DNA of 63,021 nt, taken from JAZTZP01 sp045637525. GTDB taxonomy: Bacteria > Bacillota > Clostridia > UBA1381. The notes beneath the pieces are model-generated. The model was not told the origin of the DNA, searched no databases, and worked only from the letters and a program-made list of their open reading frames with translations. Positions 25,099 to 34,364 of the stretch are shown one piece after another; the stretch's first letter is position 1, and each line of letters opens with the position of its first letter. Position numbers and translations under genes: made by a program. Where the stretch lies: NCBI GenBank assembly GCA_045637525.1, contig JAZTZP010000133.1, positions 1 through 63,021 on the forward strand, written 5' to 3'.

Positions 25099-28000
25099 TT
25101 ATTTAACCAGTGCTTTGCAAAGCGGTTCCATTGTTGTCAGTCCATCCCATAATAATACCTTAACAGTATTACCGCTATCGGCAACAAATCCTGCATCGGG
25201 TATTATATTCTTTGTATATTCGGATGAAAGTGCGGTTGAAGTTTCGCTTGAAGTATCTTCATCATATTCAATTTCAACATCAATCGGCTTAAACTTAACC
25301 AATGCACCATTATCAGTATATTCTGCTATTATCAATTCAGCAGCTTTTTTGTTATCCTCACCCCATACACGTCTTACAACGTTTGAAGCAGCTATTGTTA
25401 TATTACCGTTCTCATACTTCATTATTCTGAACGGATGTGCCGAGGCTGTTACTTCATCCCATGCATAAACTGCATTATCCACAGCCTCTTTTGCAACCGC
25501 CATAACATCTGCATCTATAACAACCTGCTCGCTGTTATAATATTTTACATCAGGAGCAAAAGCAGTTCCGGTAACATTCCAGTCAGGCTTAAGAACCTTT
25601 AACCATGTCATAGCTGCTATATATTTACCAATGTCATTAAGATGAACAGAGTCTCTCTGGAGTCCGCCCACCAGAAGATCAGAATCTGTTGTTCCTCTTA
25701 TACCGGAAAGATAGCTTGTTCTTGCGTTTTCAATAGCAGTTCCGACAGGTATTATATAGCTGTAAGCTTCATTATCGACAATGTATTCACTTGTCTGATA
25801 AATAATATTCTCCCAGTCAGCCAATGTATCACCGTCGTTAGATCTGTTATTGGCACCCTCGCTGTTTGTAACAGTTTCGGACAATTGTCTTTCCTGTGAC
25901 CAGATCATGTTAAAGCCAAGCTCAACATTTTCGTTTGTTGCATTAGCTTTCAGATAACCGGTAAGAAGGTCTAACCATTGTTCATCTTCAACACCGTTTC
26001 CTGCAACCGTTCCGCCGTTAAGACCGTAGCAAGCCTCAGGATACCATGCCTGTAATACTATAATATCCCAATCCTGTGCCTTAAGACCGTATTCAAGAGA
26101 TACGCCTTCCTTTGCATATTCAACATCCGGAGATACCTGTTCGGTATAAAGATAGAAACCTTCTCCCGTCTGTGCTGCATTCCAATGCTCGTATAAACGT
26201 GCACCTGCGTGGAACAGTCTTCCTACTATAACTTCCTCAGCACCACATTCATCTGCAAGCTTCCAGAGATATTTTGTTGAATCCTGTGTATAACTGTTTC
26301 CGAGTGCAAGAATACGCAAAGACTTTCTTTCTTCGCTATTAAGATCCTGAGCCTCCGCATATTCTAAAGCATATGCATTTTTATAGCTCCATATTGTTAC
26401 AGTTGATGAAAATGCACCATCTGCTATTGTCTTTACATATACAGGAACTCTTACAGTTGAATTTTCAGCCGTAATTGCATTTTCCGAAAGACTTGTTACA
26501 GAATCCGGTAATTCTATATATGCATTATTTATTCCGGCAAAAAGTCCTGAGCCAACACCTGTTATTCCCTCTTCGATATATACATTTTTGATCTCTGAGC
26601 AATACTCACTCCATGGAGCTTGTGTAAGCTCTGCTAAATCACCAATTCCGTAAATGTCGAGTGAACCTTCGTTTGTAACAACCCATCTGATTTTTTCGAC
26701 ATTTCCTGATGCTTTAATAGTTTCAACTATCATTTCTTCCGCAACAGCATCTGCATATGCAGCAGAATCAGCATAACAGAAAACAGTTAAATCCTCTGCC
26801 CTTCTGCCCTTTTCTCCTGCAAGACCGTCAAATTTATCAAATGTCTTACTTAAAACAACACTTCTTTTAATATTTCCCGGGAATGCGAGAGAATAGCCGT
26901 TACCTTCACATGTTCCTACATTTTCAGGAATTTCAATAAAGTCCAGCATTCCTGTTCTGTGGAATACAAGGTTACCCATAACCGTTAAGGTAGTCGGTAA
27001 TGAAACTGTTTTTAAGCCTAAGCAAGCTGCAAAAGCACCGAACGGTAATCTTGTTACTCCCTCTTCAACTACAATCGTTCTGATTTCATTTGAAAATGCC
27101 GATGTATTCTTCCATGGTGTCTCGGCTGTGCCGTCATCACCCCACAAAGTTCCGGGTACTTCACCTTCTCCGTAAACTGTAAGAACATCACCTTCTATTT
27201 TCCAGGAAACACCTGTTGACAAAGTTCCTCCGATTATAACAGTTATACCGTTAGCATCGGCATATGCCTTAACAGCATCGCTTTCACATACAATACTGAA
27301 GCTGTCACTGCATCCGGCAAATGCATTTTCTCCGACATTTGCTACGCCCTTGCCAACTGTTGCCTGTACGGCTTTTGAAAGACCTGCAAATGCGTATGCA
27401 CCTATTGTTATTATTCCGTTTTCAACATATATCCCCGTAATTTTATCCGAATATTCAGCCCATGGTGCCGCATTTTCTTCTGTATAATCTCCTGTTGTTC
27501 CAACACCTGAGATTTCAAGCACACCATCTGCTCCTATATACCAGCCTACGCCGTTTTCCAATGTTCCTTTACCAATGTATGTTTCGGTCTTCATGCCGTT
27601 GTTCTTTGCCCAAGTTTCAGCCTTTGAACCTGCCGTACATATAACTGTTACGTTCTGATTATTACATTCAAAGAATGCATTTTCCGAAATTTCCGTTTCC
27701 GGATTTATAATTTCAATAGTTTCTAACCTTGATAATCTTGAGAATGTATATGAACCAATTTTTGTAACGCTTGAAGGTATTGTAACGGTCTTCAGTGAAG
27801 AAGCATTTCTGATAAAAGATTGCCACTCATTAGAGCCGTCTGTTGTTATCGCATTCAAGCCTTCATCAAGTATTAAAGTTTCAAGTCCTGTAAGAGACGC
27901 AAAATTTACATTCGCCGCTCTTTCCTTTTTCCATGTTCCCGGAATATGAAGCTCTTTAAGATGTGGCTTATCTCCGTCTGTAATATAATGCTCAACTGCA

Positions 28001-29592
28001 TCTATTTTATTTGATATATCATATCTTACAATATTAGGACAGCCGTTAATCTCGGCATGTCTCATCTGTGTTACACCGTCTGCTATTACAACAGTTTCCA
28101 TTGCCGGATATGAAGAATTACCAAATAAACTTTGTGTAACCCATATTATACCATAATCAACAACCGCTGTTTTAAGATTTCCTGCATATGCTGCCCAAGG
28201 ATTATCCGACTCCCATGTATTTCTCATCTTGCCGCTTCCGCTTATAACAAGCGTATCACCGCCATAGACTGCCCAGCTTATATTTGAAGAATTTGAATCT
28301 GCGCTTATTCCCGTGCATCCGTTTTCCCCTGCTGTAAATGTCTTGTATCCGTCAGCATTCGCAAAAGCCGATGAAGTGCCTACGCAAACCGAAGTTGCAC
28401 TGTCAAACGCATTTGTTCCTATATTTATAACAGCGTCAGGTATCCGGACTGCCGCAAGTCTGCCGCATCCTGCAAAAGCATTATCGCCTATTGAAGCTAC
28501 CGTATCTGCAATAACGGCATTCTTAACGTTTGAAAGACCGAAAAATGCATTATCGCCAATGCTTGTTACACCGTCACCCACAGAAACAGTTCTTATCTTT
28601 GACGATAAATTACTCCAGGGAGCCGCACCTTGCTCATAATCAGCCATGTCGCCGTTTCCGCTGATTGTAAGAATGCTGTCGGATAAAGACCATGAAACCT
28701 CGCCCACAGTTCCTATACCGTCAAACGGAACAAAATTAAGTCCGTGTTTAGCAGCATAACGCTCTGCATCTGTTCCTTTTACTCCGTACACGGTTGCATA
28801 TTTAACATTTCCGGGGATCTCTGTCACTTCCGGGAATACTCCGTCTACTTTATCCGTCCATGCCGCAATTGCATAATCTGAAAATTCAACATCAGGACCT
28901 AAAACAATTTTGCTTACCTGAATATTGTTATGAAATGCATACGCCGAAACAACAGAATCACCGTAAACGTTGATTGTTTTCATACCCTGACAGTTAACAA
29001 ATGCGTCAGCCTCAACGTCTGAACCATTAATCGTAACCTCCGACAGACTTGTACCCTGAAAATCCTCAGTCCGTATAGTTTCAACGGTTGCCGGTATATT
29101 AATACTTCCGTCTATTCCCGTATAACTTAATTTCAAGGATTTAATATTCTTGGGTATATTAATTTTTTTAAGCTGCTGACAGCCTACAAAAGCTCCCATA
29201 AGCTCCTCACAGCTCTCAGGAAGTACAGCTTCTGTAAGTGCTGTATTATACCACTCAAACAATCTGCCGCCTACCTGAACAACACCTTCGGGAATTACAA
29301 CCTTTTTAATCTGATCTTTATAATTTCCCCATGGGTTATTTGCGGGGTTTTGCTGATTTCCTATTTCATCTGCATCCTCGCTTTGCGCCGTAAAGGTAAA
29401 AGTTCCTTCGGAATCCAAACTCCACATAAACTTATCCCTTACAATTTCACTTTCCGTTCCTGTGCCCTGTCCGTTTTCGGCAACGCCCCAGAAACCGCTT
29501 GCTACAACTTCGGCTCCCTCAGCATTGGTTACCGGCTGAACAAGCGATAATACCATGCACAGAGCTAAAATCGTACTGAAAATTTTTCTCAT
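25099..29592 (-). CDS. Giant secreted LRR (BspA-type) protein with DUF4886 SGNH-hydrolase domain
   Basis: 1497 residues. A signal peptide ends near residue 25. About 40-1080 is built from BspA-type LRR_5 units (for example VTSIGDNAFFGLSNVKNAVI) in four or five blocks, each opened by a WSLSDSILTISGNGDM-like strand pair. About 1092-1330 is a DUF4886 domain of the SGNH hydrolase fold, with the Ser in LALGNSYTQD and the Asp-His in DSVHLND. The C-terminus ends with a beta-rich module closing in VLLWDGLTTMEPL, shared with other secreted proteins of this window. It follows the ABC permeases and precedes GH29. Possibly a surface esterase with protein-interaction repeats. Confidence 0.85.
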   Translation of the reverse strand: MRKIFSTILALCMVLSLVQPVTNAEGAEVVASGFWGVAENGQGTGTESEIVRDKFMWSLDSEGTFTFTAQSEDADEIGNQQNPANNPWGNYKDQIKKVVIPEGVVQVGGRLFEWYNTALTEAVLPESCEELMGAFVGCQQLKKINIPKNIKSLKLSYTGIDGSINIPATVETIRTEDFQGTSLSEVTINGSDVEADAFVNCQGMKTINVYGDSVVSAYAFHNNIQVSKIVLGPDVEFSDYAIAAWTDKVDGVFPEVTEIPGNVKYATVYGVKGTDAERYAAKHGLNFVPFDGIGTVGEVSWSLSDSILTISGNGDMADYEQGAAPWSNLSSKIRTVSVGDGVTSIGDNAFFGLSNVKNAVIADTVASIGDNAFAGCGRLAAVRIPDAVINIGTNAFDSATSVCVGTSSAFANADGYKTFTAGENGCTGISADSNSSNISWAVYGGDTLVISGSGKMRNTWESDNPWAAYAGNLKTAVVDYGIIWVTQSLFGNSSYPAMETVVIADGVTQMRHAEINGCPNIVRYDISNKIDAVEHYITDGDKPHLKELHIPGTWKKERAANVNFASLTGLETLILDEGLNAITTDGSNEWQSFIRNASSLKTVTIPSSVTKIGSYTFSRLSRLETIEIINPETEISENAFFECNNQNVTVICTAGSKAETWAKNNGMKTETYIGKGTLENGVGWYIGADGVLEISGVGTTGDYTEENAAPWAEYSDKITGIYVENGIITIGAYAFAGLSKAVQATVGKGVANVGENAFAGCSDSFSIVCESDAVKAYADANGITVIIGGTLSTGVSWKIEGDVLTVYGEGEVPGTLWGDDGTAETPWKNTSAFSNEIRTIVVEEGVTRLPFGAFAACLGLKTVSLPTTLTVMGNLVFHRTGMLDFIEIPENVGTCEGNGYSLAFPGNIKRSVVLSKTFDKFDGLAGEKGRRAEDLTVFCYADSAAYADAVAEEMIVETIKASGNVEKIRWVVTNEGSLDIYGIGDLAELTQAPWSEYCSEIKNVYIEEGITGVGSGLFAGINNAYIELPDSVTSLSENAITAENSTVRVPVYVKTIADGAFSSTVTIWSYKNAYALEYAEAQDLNSEERKSLRILALGNSYTQDSTKYLWKLADECGAEEVIVGRLFHAGARLYEHWNAAQTGEGFYLYTEQVSPDVEYAKEGVSLEYGLKAQDWDIIVLQAWYPEACYGLNGGTVAGNGVEDEQWLDLLTGYLKANATNENVELGFNMIWSQERQLSETVTNSEGANNRSNDGDTLADWENIIYQTSEYIVDNEAYSYIIPVGTAIENARTSYLSGIRGTTDSDLLVGGLQRDSVHLNDIGKYIAAMTWLKVLKPDWNVTGTAFAPDVKYYNSEQVVIDADVMAVAKEAVDNAVYAWDEVTASAHPFRIMKYENGNITIAASNVVRRVWGEDNKKAAELIIAEYTDNGALVKFKPIDVEIEYDEDTSSETSTALSSEYTKNIIPDAGFVADSGNTVKVLLWDGLTTMEPLCKALVK

Positions 29593-29679
29593 TTTCTTTT
29601 CCTCTCTTTCTGAAAATATTTTTTATTCTGAATAAATCACTCTTCATGATTCATTACATACTTGGTTTTTTAACAGCCT

Positions 29680-30552
29680 TTATCCTTTTACAGAGCCTAT
29701 CATAACGCCCTGCATAAAATACCTTTGTATGAAAGGATAAACAGCCAGAATCGGCAGAATTGCAACGATTATCGTTGCTGATTTTATCGTAACCGGCATA
29801 ACGGTAATTTCAGCCCCTGCCGTATTTGTCTCAGAAACCACAGCTTTACTTGTCTGAATCATTCTCTGAAGCATAAGCTGTACAACCATTTTCGAATCGT
29901 CACGCATATAAATCATTGCGTCATACCATGAATTCCAGTGACCTACGGCAATCCATAACAGAAGCGTCATGATAACTGCTTTTGAGAGCGGAATATATAT
30001 GCCGAAAAATATTCCGAACTCCGAAGCACCGTCAAGCACTGCCGACTCATGCAACGCCTCCGGTATTGATAAAAAGAATGAACGTGCGATTATTACGTTA
30101 TATGCCGATATAAGAAGCGGCAGGATATACACAAGACGGTTGTTTAAAAGCCCGAGATTTTTAATGATAAGATACGTTGGTATAGTACCTCCGTTAAAGA
30201 GCATCGTAAACATTAAAACGACGGTGAAAAATCTTTTCAGAGGCAAGCTTTTTCTGCTTAACGAGTATGCATACATAAGCGTTACCAAAAGCGCTGCCGC
30301 AGTTCCCAAAACCGTCCTCATGATTGTGTTTAAATACGCTGTACCGAGATTTTCATTCTTAAATACAATTTTGTATGATTCCAGCGTGGGATTTAACGTG
30401 TATAAATGGAATCCGTCCTTTATCGCCTCTGCCGTACTGCTTAAGGAAACAGTAAGCGTGTATATAAACGGATATAAGCAAACACAGCTGAAAATAAACA
30501 TCATTATAACATTGAATATGTTAAATACTTTTTCTCCTTTTGTCCTTTTCAT
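29680..30552 (-). CDS. Carbohydrate ABC transporter permease, YtcP/LplC type
   Basis: 290 residues with six membrane segments. The EAA loop is ESAVLDGASEFGIFFGIYIP near residue 165, for coupling to an ATPase encoded elsewhere. The end GVMIGSVKG is typical of this family. It forms a CUT1 importer with the next permease and the lipoprotein at 31534-33138. GGAGGTG precedes ATG 30552. Confidence 0.92.
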   Translation of the reverse strand: MKRTKGEKVFNIFNVIMMFIFSCVCLYPFIYTLTVSLSSTAEAIKDGFHLYTLNPTLESYKIVFKNENLGTAYLNTIMRTVLGTAAALLVTLMYAYSLSRKSLPLKRFFTVVLMFTMLFNGGTIPTYLIIKNLGLLNNRLVYILPLLISAYNVIIARSFFLSIPEALHESAVLDGASEFGIFFGIYIPLSKAVIMTLLLWIAVGHWNSWYDAMIYMRDDSKMVVQLMLQRMIQTSKAVVSETNTAGAEITVMPVTIKSATIIVAILPILAVYPFIQRYFMQGVMIGSVKG

Positions 30553-30565
30553 GCGCTCACCTCCG

Positions 30566-31510
30566 TCACATTATTCCCATTTCGCCGTCTGTAAGCTTGT
30601 TGGTAAGCCAGTTTGCACCCAATACGAATACAAGGCTTACAACGGACTTAAACAGTCCGACAGCCGTTCCGGTCGAATAGTTAAGTTCCTCAAGTTGTCT
30701 TAAAACATAAGTATCTATAATATCTGCCACTTCATAAACCGAAGCATTATAGAGATTATATATCTGATCAAATCCGGCATTAAGTACAGAACTCAGATTT
30801 AATATAAATACTGTGATTATGGTAGGTAAAAGAGTCGGAATAACAACGTGTGTTATCTGCTTCATCCTTCCCGCTCCGTCAATTACCGCAGCTTCAATAA
30901 CCTGACTGTCAACACCGCATATTGCCGCAAGATAAATAACAGAATTCCAGCCAACACTCTGAATTATATTTGTAATAAGCAAAAGAACTATAAACCATTT
31001 TTCATCGCTGAAAAATAATATACTCTCCTTAAGCCCCATAAGCTTTAAAATATAATTCACCGGACCGTCTGCCGAGAAAATCATTATGATTATATTGCCG
31101 AGTACAACCCAGGAAAAGAAATACGGAAGATATGAAACAGTCTGTACGCATTTCTTAAATCTCCTGCCATGAAGCTCATTTACCAAAAGTGCAAGAATAA
31201 TCGGTGCCGGAAACGATGTTATAAGCTTTAAAAGGCTTATAACAACCGTATTCCTCAAAATTCTGGAAAAGTCCATACCGGAAAACACCTTAACAAAATT
31301 CTCAAATCCTACCCACTCACTCCCCAATATGCCTGTTCTTATTTTATATTCCTTAAATGCGATAAGTACACCGCTCATAGGCAAATAGTTGAAGAGTATC
31401 AAAGCTGCAAGACCCGGCAGAAGAAGCAACAGCAACTGATAATTTTTCTTAATCTCAATGAAAAACTTCTTTACTGCCAAATCATTTTTTTGTTTTTCTT
31501 TCCTAATCAT
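30566..31510 (-). CDS. Carbohydrate ABC transporter permease, LplB type
   Basis: 314 residues, six membrane segments after a charged N-terminus. The LplB-type NYLPMSGVLIAFKEYKIRTG lead and the EAA loop EAAVIDGAGRMKQITHVVIP are present. It pairs with the YtcP-type permease 14 nt downstream. Confidence 0.92.
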   Translation of the reverse strand: MIRKEKQKNDLAVKKFFIEIKKNYQLLLLLLPGLAALILFNYLPMSGVLIAFKEYKIRTGILGSEWVGFENFVKVFSGMDFSRILRNTVVISLLKLITSFPAPIILALLVNELHGRRFKKCVQTVSYLPYFFSWVVLGNIIIMIFSADGPVNYILKLMGLKESILFFSDEKWFIVLLLITNIIQSVGWNSVIYLAAICGVDSQVIEAAVIDGAGRMKQITHVVIPTLLPTIITVFILNLSSVLNAGFDQIYNLYNASVYEVADIIDTYVLRQLEELNYSTGTAVGLFKSVVSLVFVLGANWLTNKLTDGEMGIM

Positions 31511-31533
31511 GTGAAAATCACCTTTTTAAAGTA

Positions 31534-33138
31534 TTATTTCGCTCCAACTTCGCCGAGCATCTGCTCTATACTCTTTGCCAAAGTCTCTGTCTCGCCTTCA
31601 AGCACAGTTCCGCCGTACTGCTCCCAAAGCTTTGAAAACTCAGCCTGATAATCATCAGCACTCTTTTTGCCTGTTATAATATCTGTCATAAGCTTTATCT
31701 GAGCTGTTCTTAAAGTTTCAAAATATTCTGCCGCCGACGGAAGAACATCCGGTTTTAAAAATGCATCCGTAGTACCTTTTGTATCTTTTGCAACTTTATT
31801 ATATACCTCGAGAGATTCTTTGTTTGTATATTTCGTATAAGCTTCATAAGTAGGCGTTACCGGCATAAAGAATGACGGTGCTCCGAAATCGTTCACCATT
31901 CCCGACTCTCTTCTGTATGTCGCATCATCATACGGTGCAATATAATCTATACCGTCTGCTATCGTTTGCGCCCCGTCAGAAAGCTTATATGCAACATTTT
32001 CCTCACCGAGTCTGACACGCTTTGTTACCTCTTCATCCGATACCATTGCATCAAGAATTTCAAGAATTTTCTTCATCTTTGCTTCATCTTCTTCAAGATG
32101 AACACCAAATGCTACTATATGTGCCGCCTTACCCCAGATAAATCCGCCGCTCTTACCTTCAGGTCCTTTTACCGGCGGAGCATCTTCTATAACTGCTCCC
32201 GGATTTAATTCCATTGTAAGATTTTGTAATGCAGTTGCGTTTGTTTTTTCGTAGTAACCGCCCATTCCGTTGATAAAACCTATTTTTCCGTTTGCAAATT
32301 TTTCCTTTTCGGTTCCGGCTAAGCTGTCTGTTATAAAATCGGGATGGATTATTCCCTCACTGTACCATTTACTGAGAGTCTTCAAAGTCTCGGTAACTTC
32401 AGGCTGAAGTCCGCCGTATGCATATTTTCCGTCATCAGTCTTTACCCAGTTAAAAGGCATTGCTCCATATGCTCCGAATACTGTTACGTACATTGAATTC
32501 CATGCAGTTGAACCGCTCATTCCGTATGTATCATTTTTTCCGTTTCCATCGGGATCGTTATGCGTAAATTTATAAAGTGCTTCTCCCATCTCATCTATTG
32601 TCTCGGGAGTCTTTGTAATACCTACATTATCAAGCCAGTCTTTTCTCCACATACCAATTGTCACATTATCTCCCGAATACGATAAATTCGGAATACCGAA
32701 ATTTTCATCATCCACTCTTGAATAAGACCAGACTCTCGGCTCATTTTTGTTTATAACATCAAATATCGCCGGTGCATTTTCCTTTATCATATCATAAGGA
32801 AGCTTTGCGATAAATCCCTGATCTGCGTCTTGTTTTACATGCTTTGGATCAAACTCATAAATAACATCCGGAATATCATCACCGGCAAGCATCATAGCCT
32901 TTTTATCTAAGTATTCACCATACGTTATAAAAATCGGTTCAAGCTCTACATTAAATTTTTCTTCAATATACTTTTCAATTTCACTGTCGGGCTTGCCTGT
33001 GCCGTCTATCGGGAAACCCATCCAGCGGATAGTCATTTTCTCTCCGTTATCTGCACTCTCACGAGCTCCACATCCGGAAAACGCTCCGATTGTGCATACA
33101 CATGCTAAAAGCAACGCTGTCTTTTTTAAGTTTTTCAT
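31534..33138 (-). CDS. Extracellular solute-binding lipoprotein of the first ABC importer
   Basis: 534 residues. The lipobox FSGC is near residue 23, so lipid-anchored outside the membrane. A large two-lobe LipO-type binding protein (MTIRWMGFPIDGTG at the N-lobe). It delivers oligosaccharides to the LplB/YtcP permeases 24 nt downstream. No ATPase gene is in the window; this family usually shares a global MsmX-like ATPase. Confidence 0.92.
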   Translation of the reverse strand: MKNLKKTALLLACVCTIGAFSGCGARESADNGEKMTIRWMGFPIDGTGKPDSEIEKYIEEKFNVELEPIFITYGEYLDKKAMMLAGDDIPDVIYEFDPKHVKQDADQGFIAKLPYDMIKENAPAIFDVINKNEPRVWSYSRVDDENFGIPNLSYSGDNVTIGMWRKDWLDNVGITKTPETIDEMGEALYKFTHNDPDGNGKNDTYGMSGSTAWNSMYVTVFGAYGAMPFNWVKTDDGKYAYGGLQPEVTETLKTLSKWYSEGIIHPDFITDSLAGTEKEKFANGKIGFINGMGGYYEKTNATALQNLTMELNPGAVIEDAPPVKGPEGKSGGFIWGKAAHIVAFGVHLEEDEAKMKKILEILDAMVSDEEVTKRVRLGEENVAYKLSDGAQTIADGIDYIAPYDDATYRRESGMVNDFGAPSFFMPVTPTYEAYTKYTNKESLEVYNKVAKDTKGTTDAFLKPDVLPSAAEYFETLRTAQIKLMTDIITGKKSADDYQAEFSKLWEQYGGTVLEGETETLAKSIEQMLGEVGAK

Positions 33139-33161
33139 TTTTTCTGTTTCCTTTCTGTTTT

Positions 33162-34364
33162 TTATTTTTCTATAACCATTTCGTCTGTCAGTGATGCCAT
33201 ACTTGATGTTTTAAAATCAACTCCTTCCCATATAAACAGTCTTGCAGTAGTGGTGTTTTCTTTCAATTCCGACGTTATATCAACAGTCTTTGTTATACCG
33301 TCTGAGCATTCTGCATTTTCATATTCAACAGCAAGCATTTCATTTTCTGCACTATATTGACAAACAATAACCATTACTTGCTTTTGAGTATCATAACATA
33401 AATCGACATTCGCGGTAATTACGTCATCTGAAATCTCAAAATTTTCTATAATATTGAGCTTAATTTCATCAATTACCGTTTCCGTTTCACACCCTGCCCG
33501 GGTTCCGTCGGCAGGATACAACACAAACTTACATCGTTTTCCGTTTATGGTTGACGGAATTTCAAGCATATAACTGTCCGCACCTGTCTGTAAAATATCA
33601 TGAGTTATCCAGTTCCCGTCATTTTCTACCATAAACACGCATAAGCTGTTGTTTTCTTCACCCGTAAAGTCATATGATATTTCTATCATATTAGATTCAT
33701 TTTCGGGATAGCAGTAGTTTATCTCAGTTACAAGCGTATCCTCCGAAACAGGAATAAGCTTAAATTCATCCAGATAATATACAAGGCTTGACCCGCCCTG
33801 AAGCTTCCAGCCCCCACGGTCGGATCTTTCACCCACTCTTAAACTCAGTGTTGCATCGCAGTCGGCTCCTTCATAGACTATTTCCTGTTCAAAATAAGCA
33901 TACCCCTCATTACTCCATACAAAATCCGTCAGCTCGGTTGTCTGAACTATACTGCCTCCGCTGTGAAATACTGCATATATCTTACTTATATCCCCATCTG
34001 AATTATAATTGCCGTTTCCTGAATCGTCTCTCGGAATATTTGCACCATCCTCAAGCTTTGAATAAAACGAAAACTTATAAGTTTTTCCTTCCTGAAGCTT
34101 AGTGTCTATTTTATAACCACCGCTTCCATTTGTTATATTTCCGCTTACAGATACCTTCAGTGCTCCGTTACTGCCATAAGCACCGTCATCAACCGCCGTC
34201 AGGGTTGCACCGTCCGCTGTTGCAGAGCCAGCAGTCACATCCTCAAATGCCTCGTAAATCCACGGATACTCTGTTTCTGCAGCCTCTGCCGGGACTGTCA
34301 GATTACAAGCCGCCAAAAGCATCAGCAAAGCTGAATATCCTGCTGATTTTTTTATGTTCATCAT
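33162..34364 (-). CDS. Secreted carbohydrate-binding-module-like protein
   Basis: 400 residues. The signal sequence has an LAAC lipobox near residue 20, so it may be a lipoprotein, though an AEA-AE cleavage site is also possible. Residues 35-195 resemble a CBM4/9-type jelly roll (YEAFEDVTAG at the start, GSNGALKVSV, YYLDEFKLIPV at the end). The C-terminal part has Ig-like strands and ends with the ARLFIWEG form of the shared module. The ATG directly follows the stop of the upstream gene. It probably holds glycan near the importer. Confidence 0.7.
   Translation of the reverse strand: MMNIKKSAGYSALLMLLAACNLTVPAEAAETEYPWIYEAFEDVTAGSATADGATLTAVDDGAYGSNGALKVSVSGNITNGSGGYKIDTKLQEGKTYKFSFYSKLEDGANIPRDDSGNGNYNSDGDISKIYAVFHSGGSIVQTTELTDFVWSNEGYAYFEQEIVYEGADCDATLSLRVGERSDRGGWKLQGGSSLVYYLDEFKLIPVSEDTLVTEINYCYPENESNMIEISYDFTGEENNSLCVFMVENDGNWITHDILQTGADSYMLEIPSTINGKRCKFVLYPADGTRAGCETETVIDEIKLNIIENFEISDDVITANVDLCYDTQKQVMVIVCQYSAENEMLAVEYENAECSDGITKTVDITSELKENTTTARLFIWEGVDFKTSSMASLTDEMVIEK

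Noticed and set aside
29969..30703. 244-residue plus-strand open frame
   Set aside because: Antisense to two ABC permeases with clear EAA motifs; a shadow of their codon pattern.
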